From Irineochytrium annulatum (lineage: Eukaryota > Chytridiomycota > Chytridiomycetes > Chytridiales > Chytridiaceae), in assembly GCA_027600665.1 (NCBI GenBank), contig JADGJL010000865.1, forward strand, positions 1 through 12,683: 12,683 nt of DNA. The letters run 5' to 3'. Of this stretch, positions 10,866 to 12,683 are shown piece after piece. The notes beneath the pieces were generated by a model. It worked only from the letters and a program-made list of their open reading frames with translations. It had not been told where the DNA came from and did not search any database. A program made the position numbers and the translations under genes. Position 1 is the first letter of the stretch; each line of letters starts with the position of its first letter.

Positions 10866-11876
10866 ATGCGAATGCCAGGCGACGTCATCCCCGACCTGGC
10901 GCCATCGGCCCGCGCCGTGAAGCTGCCGACGTCGAGGTCGACCCACCCGCCGCAACACCTGCCGGACCGACGGATGGATCTCCAGCACTCCCTCCCGTCC
11001 CTCCATCACGTCCCCGCATCCCTCCCGTCACCGCAGCCACCAGCCTCGCATCCGCCATCCCAGCTGCGCATGAGCCGCCGCGACAACATCCCCAGTCGGA
11101 CATCAAAACCCCCGCCGCCATCGCCAATCGCCCTTATCGCGCGGGGGCTGGGCCAGCAGCAGGCGGAGGCGCTGCAGCCGCGGCCGTCGCAGCAACCTCT
11201 GCCAGTACCGACGGGCAAGCGGACGGCAAACCCGCTTACCAAGGGGTCCCCAATCCCGTCAATTCCGCATGCGCCTGCGTCCGCGGCGCCATCGCTGAGC
11301 CCGAGACGGCGTTCGACGCCGAGGGACGAGGATGGCGCTTCAATCGCGCCGCCTTCGGCTTTAAACAAATGGAAGGCGCGTTACGATACGCCGGATGATG
11401 CGAAGGGAAGCGGAGAGGCCGAGGGGCTGCTACTGGGCAGAAACGCGTATGAGCCGTGTGCAATGTCTTTACAAGTGCTCGACACTTCACACACACCGCC
11501 ATCACCAAAGCAGGAGCTGCCATCAACGGCCCCCGACGACTCCATCACTCCCGTACCAGCCGACGCGCCCCGAATCCCACTTGCGCTCCGCCTCCGCGAC
11601 GGCTCCCGGCATCGGATGGAGGTGCCGGCCACGTCGCCGCTCGTGCCAGCCGTCCGTTGCGTGCTGGTCAAGAAATATGGCGCCGCGAAGGCTGCGGGCA
11701 TGGGGGTGTTCAGCCATTCGCTTGTGATGGACGATGCGGGCGGTGAGGTTGAGGTCGGGAGATCTCAGGTGCGGGCTATTAGCGCGGGCGTTAGAGGGTG
11801 CAGGGTTGGGGAGCGGATAACGGCGATGGAGCTGTTTGGGTTGGCGGGGGGTGCGGTCTTTGTCGACAGTATCTAG
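10866..11876 (+). CDS. Proline-rich protein with a C-terminal ubiquitin-like (possibly UBX) domain, single exon
   Basis: This uninterrupted 336-codon frame ends with TAG at 11874-11876. The first roughly 165 residues are Pro/Ser/Arg-rich, of low complexity and probably disordered. The last roughly 105 residues have ubiquitin-fold order: strand ALRLRDG, strand RHRMEVPATS, helix VPAVRCVLVKKYG, strand HSLVMDDAGGEVEV, an insert, then ELFGLAGGAVFVD, resembling the last turn and strand of UBX domains. UBX proteins are adaptors for the p97/Cdc48 ATPase. A LNKWKARYD segment near 175 is faintly reminiscent of the flagellum-associated UBXN10, but this is a guess. The start is uncertain: Met codons at 10866, 10872, 10974 and 11070 (MSRRDNIPSR) are all possible. 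The 10866 start overlaps the extended leader frame of the divergent gene but not its chosen CDS. The gene being real rests on frame length, GC-rich codon pattern and the folded C-terminal domain. Confidence 0.6.
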   Translation: MRMPGDVIPDLAPSARAVKLPTSRSTHPPQHLPDRRMDLQHSLPSLHHVPASLPSPQPPASHPPSQLRMSRRDNIPSRTSKPPPPSPIALIARGLGQQQAEALQPRPSQQPLPVPTGKRTANPLTKGSPIPSIPHAPASAAPSLSPRRRSTPRDEDGASIAPPSALNKWKARYDTPDDAKGSGEAEGLLLGRNAYEPCAMSLQVLDTSHTPPSPKQELPSTAPDDSITPVPADAPRIPLALRLRDGSRHRMEVPATSPLVPAVRCVLVKKYGAAKAAGMGVFSHSLVMDDAGGEVEVGRSQVRAISAGVRGCRVGERITAMELFGLAGGAVFVDSI

Positions 11877-12306
11877 ACGGGCTCAAGGGGTCGATTGACG
11901 CGCGACTCCTATTGCGCGTTCGTCACTTAACTTTGATTATAAGATATATTTTTTTCAGCTTGTGGCTTTCATGTAAGCGCAATTAAACCAGCAAACGAAG
12001 AACTAAATTCCTTCCACTTTGCGTCCCAATAATTATAAACTGGTTTTTGTCAAAATTGTTTTGCGTTGTCCTATGTGTAATTACGAAAGCAAGAGTACTG
12101 CAATGCATGCTCGTGTAAAGAGCCAAAAAAGCCGAAAATTGTTTCCATCACTTCGATTATGCCAGTGTTTCAAAAAGAACGGAATAAAGAGTAAGGCGGC
12201 ACACTAACGAAATGAAACCTAAAAGTCCGACACCTCTCTCATTATTAAAACCTCCCTCTCTAAGAAAAAAAATGCAAGTTGTTCCCCACCTGCCATAACA
12301 TAACCC
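11877..12306. other. AT-rich convergent spacer (3' UTRs)
   Basis: The spacer lies between the stop of the + strand ubiquitin-like-domain gene and the stop of the minus-strand membrane-protein gene. It is AT-rich with poly-T and poly-A runs and has no open frame with protein-like content. The longest, 62 codons at 12019-12207 (+), contains CPMC and CFKKN but nothing recognisable. It most likely holds the 3' UTRs of both genes. Confidence 0.6.
12183..12188 (+). terminator. Candidate polyadenylation signal AATAAA
   Basis: A canonical AATAAA hexamer lies about 307 bases downstream of the ubiquitin-like-domain gene's stop codon, in AT-rich sequence. It could be that gene's poly(A) signal, but fungal signals are loose and nothing else marks the cleavage site. 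Confidence 0.25.
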
Positions 12307-12473
12307 TCACAACAAAATAGGCTTCAGCAATATCTCAAAGAACGCCAACACTGCCGGCGGCATCGGCATGCTAACCTCCTCCAATAGTTTCCCATAAACT
12401 AAATATGGATGTATGAACAAGGGGCTCGTGATCAGCATGCAGCCCATGAACCCACACCAACCAACGACCCTCC
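12307..12473 (-). CDS. C-terminal exon of a polytopic membrane protein, possibly MBOAT / wax-synthase type (partial)
   Basis: The minus-strand frame ends with TGA at 12309-12307. It encodes about 55 mostly hydrophobic residues: GRVVGWCGFMGCMLITSPLF, then IHPYLVYGKLLEE, then a second hydrophobic stretch, VLAFFEILLKPILL. A G-R-aromatic-rich membrane helix followed by TSPLF and a short final helix resembles the C terminus of fungal wax-synthase-like acyltransferases (MBOAT_2). This is a resemblance from memory, not a motif match, and the catalytic His would be upstream. The 5' limit at 12473 is a predicted acceptor (GTCGTAG). A matching donor at 12544 would join it in phase to the repeat-coding frame upstream. 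Without that splice, the frame stays open to an ATG at 12519. Confidence 0.4.
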
Positions 12474-12509
12474 CTACGACCGTATCCCCGCGCCCCCACG
12501 TCCTCCCCC

Positions 12510-12683
12510 ACCCCCACACGGCCCAGGTTCTATGTCATCCTCACCCGGCCCAGGACATCGCTTGATGTGCTGCTGACCGGGACCAGGGAGGACGTGCTGC
12601 TGACCAGGACCAGGGACGACGTGGTTGAGGCCGGGACTAGGGAGGACGTGGTGGAGGCCGGGACCGACGCTGGAGTTCTTTGC
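12510..12683. repeat. 27-bp-period minisatellite, at least five diverged copies, cut by the window edge
   Basis: The core motif (CCGGGACCAGG and variants) recurs with spacings of 27, 33, 27, 27 and 27 bases, at about 12517, 12544, 12577, 12604, 12631 and 12658. All spacings are multiples of three. On the minus strand the array is open in one frame and reads as nine-residue repeats of the type HVLPGPGQQ, grading into PGPGEDDIEPGP, before a TAG at 12476-12474. A + strand frame is also open and reads VLLTGTRED-type repeats. Preserved frame across all copies, including the 33-base one, favours a coding origin. The minus frame joins in phase to the membrane-protein exon if a 71-nt intron (12474-12544) is removed. 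Confidence 0.75.

Noticed and set aside
10619..10888. N-terminal extension of the Shank-like protein to an ATG at 10888
   Set aside because: The extra 90 residues are unstructured, unlike anything in the family, and overlap the start of the divergent gene. The SPN domain begins just after the Met codons at 10618 and 10558.

Overview
The window is nuclear DNA from a fungus, read as fragments or complete copies of six protein genes. Most carry many short GT-AG introns (42-292 nt, mostly 47-71), codon use is GC-rich, and intergenic spacers are AT-richer. A secreted subtilase with a PA insert, a cleavage-factor CFIm25 orthologue, a Shank-type scaffold and a possible UBX-like protein together suggest an early-diverging zoosporic fungus (chytrid-like). 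That placement is inference; no rRNA or other marker gene is present.

Layout. 1-161: 3' end of a + strand gene encoding a charged, probably coiled-coil C terminus. 162-964: AT-richer spacer with a pyrimidine-rich + strand. 965-2234 (+): complete six-exon gene for CFIm25 (NUDT21/CPSF5), 196 aa, with the UGUA-reading residues conserved. 2235-3287: spacer that may hold a small unrecognised or decayed gene. 6378-3288 (-): complete six-exon gene for a secreted 925-aa subtilisin-family (S8A) protease with signal peptide, I9 propeptide, catalytic D/H/S, PA insert and an Fn3-like C-terminal domain; a TATA box lies just upstream. 6433-8189: 1.76 kb spacer with no convincing gene and two small tandem repeats. 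10618-8190 (-): complete six-exon gene for a 718-aa protein built like the N-terminal half of animal Shank scaffolds (SPN domain plus ankyrin repeats), then a Ser/Pro-rich tail and a coiled coil. 10866-11876 (+): divergently transcribed single-exon gene with a proline-rich N terminus and a ubiquitin-like (possibly UBX) C-terminal domain. 12473-12307 (-): 3' end of a membrane-protein gene, possibly of the MBOAT/wax-synthase type. 12510-12683: 27-bp-period minisatellite running off the window edge, open in a coding frame.

The genes do not form a pathway. CFIm25 acts in nuclear pre-mRNA 3' processing, the subtilase in the secretory and extracellular compartment, and the Shank-like protein probably at the cell cortex downstream of small GTPases. 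The Shank-like and UBX-like genes share a divergent promoter of at most about 250 bp. The most interesting object is the Shank-type SPN-ankyrin protein in a fungus: it keeps the Arg and Lys that bind Rap/Ras GTPases in animal Shank, at identical spacing. All exon models were derived by hand from splice signals, frame continuity and family alignment from memory.
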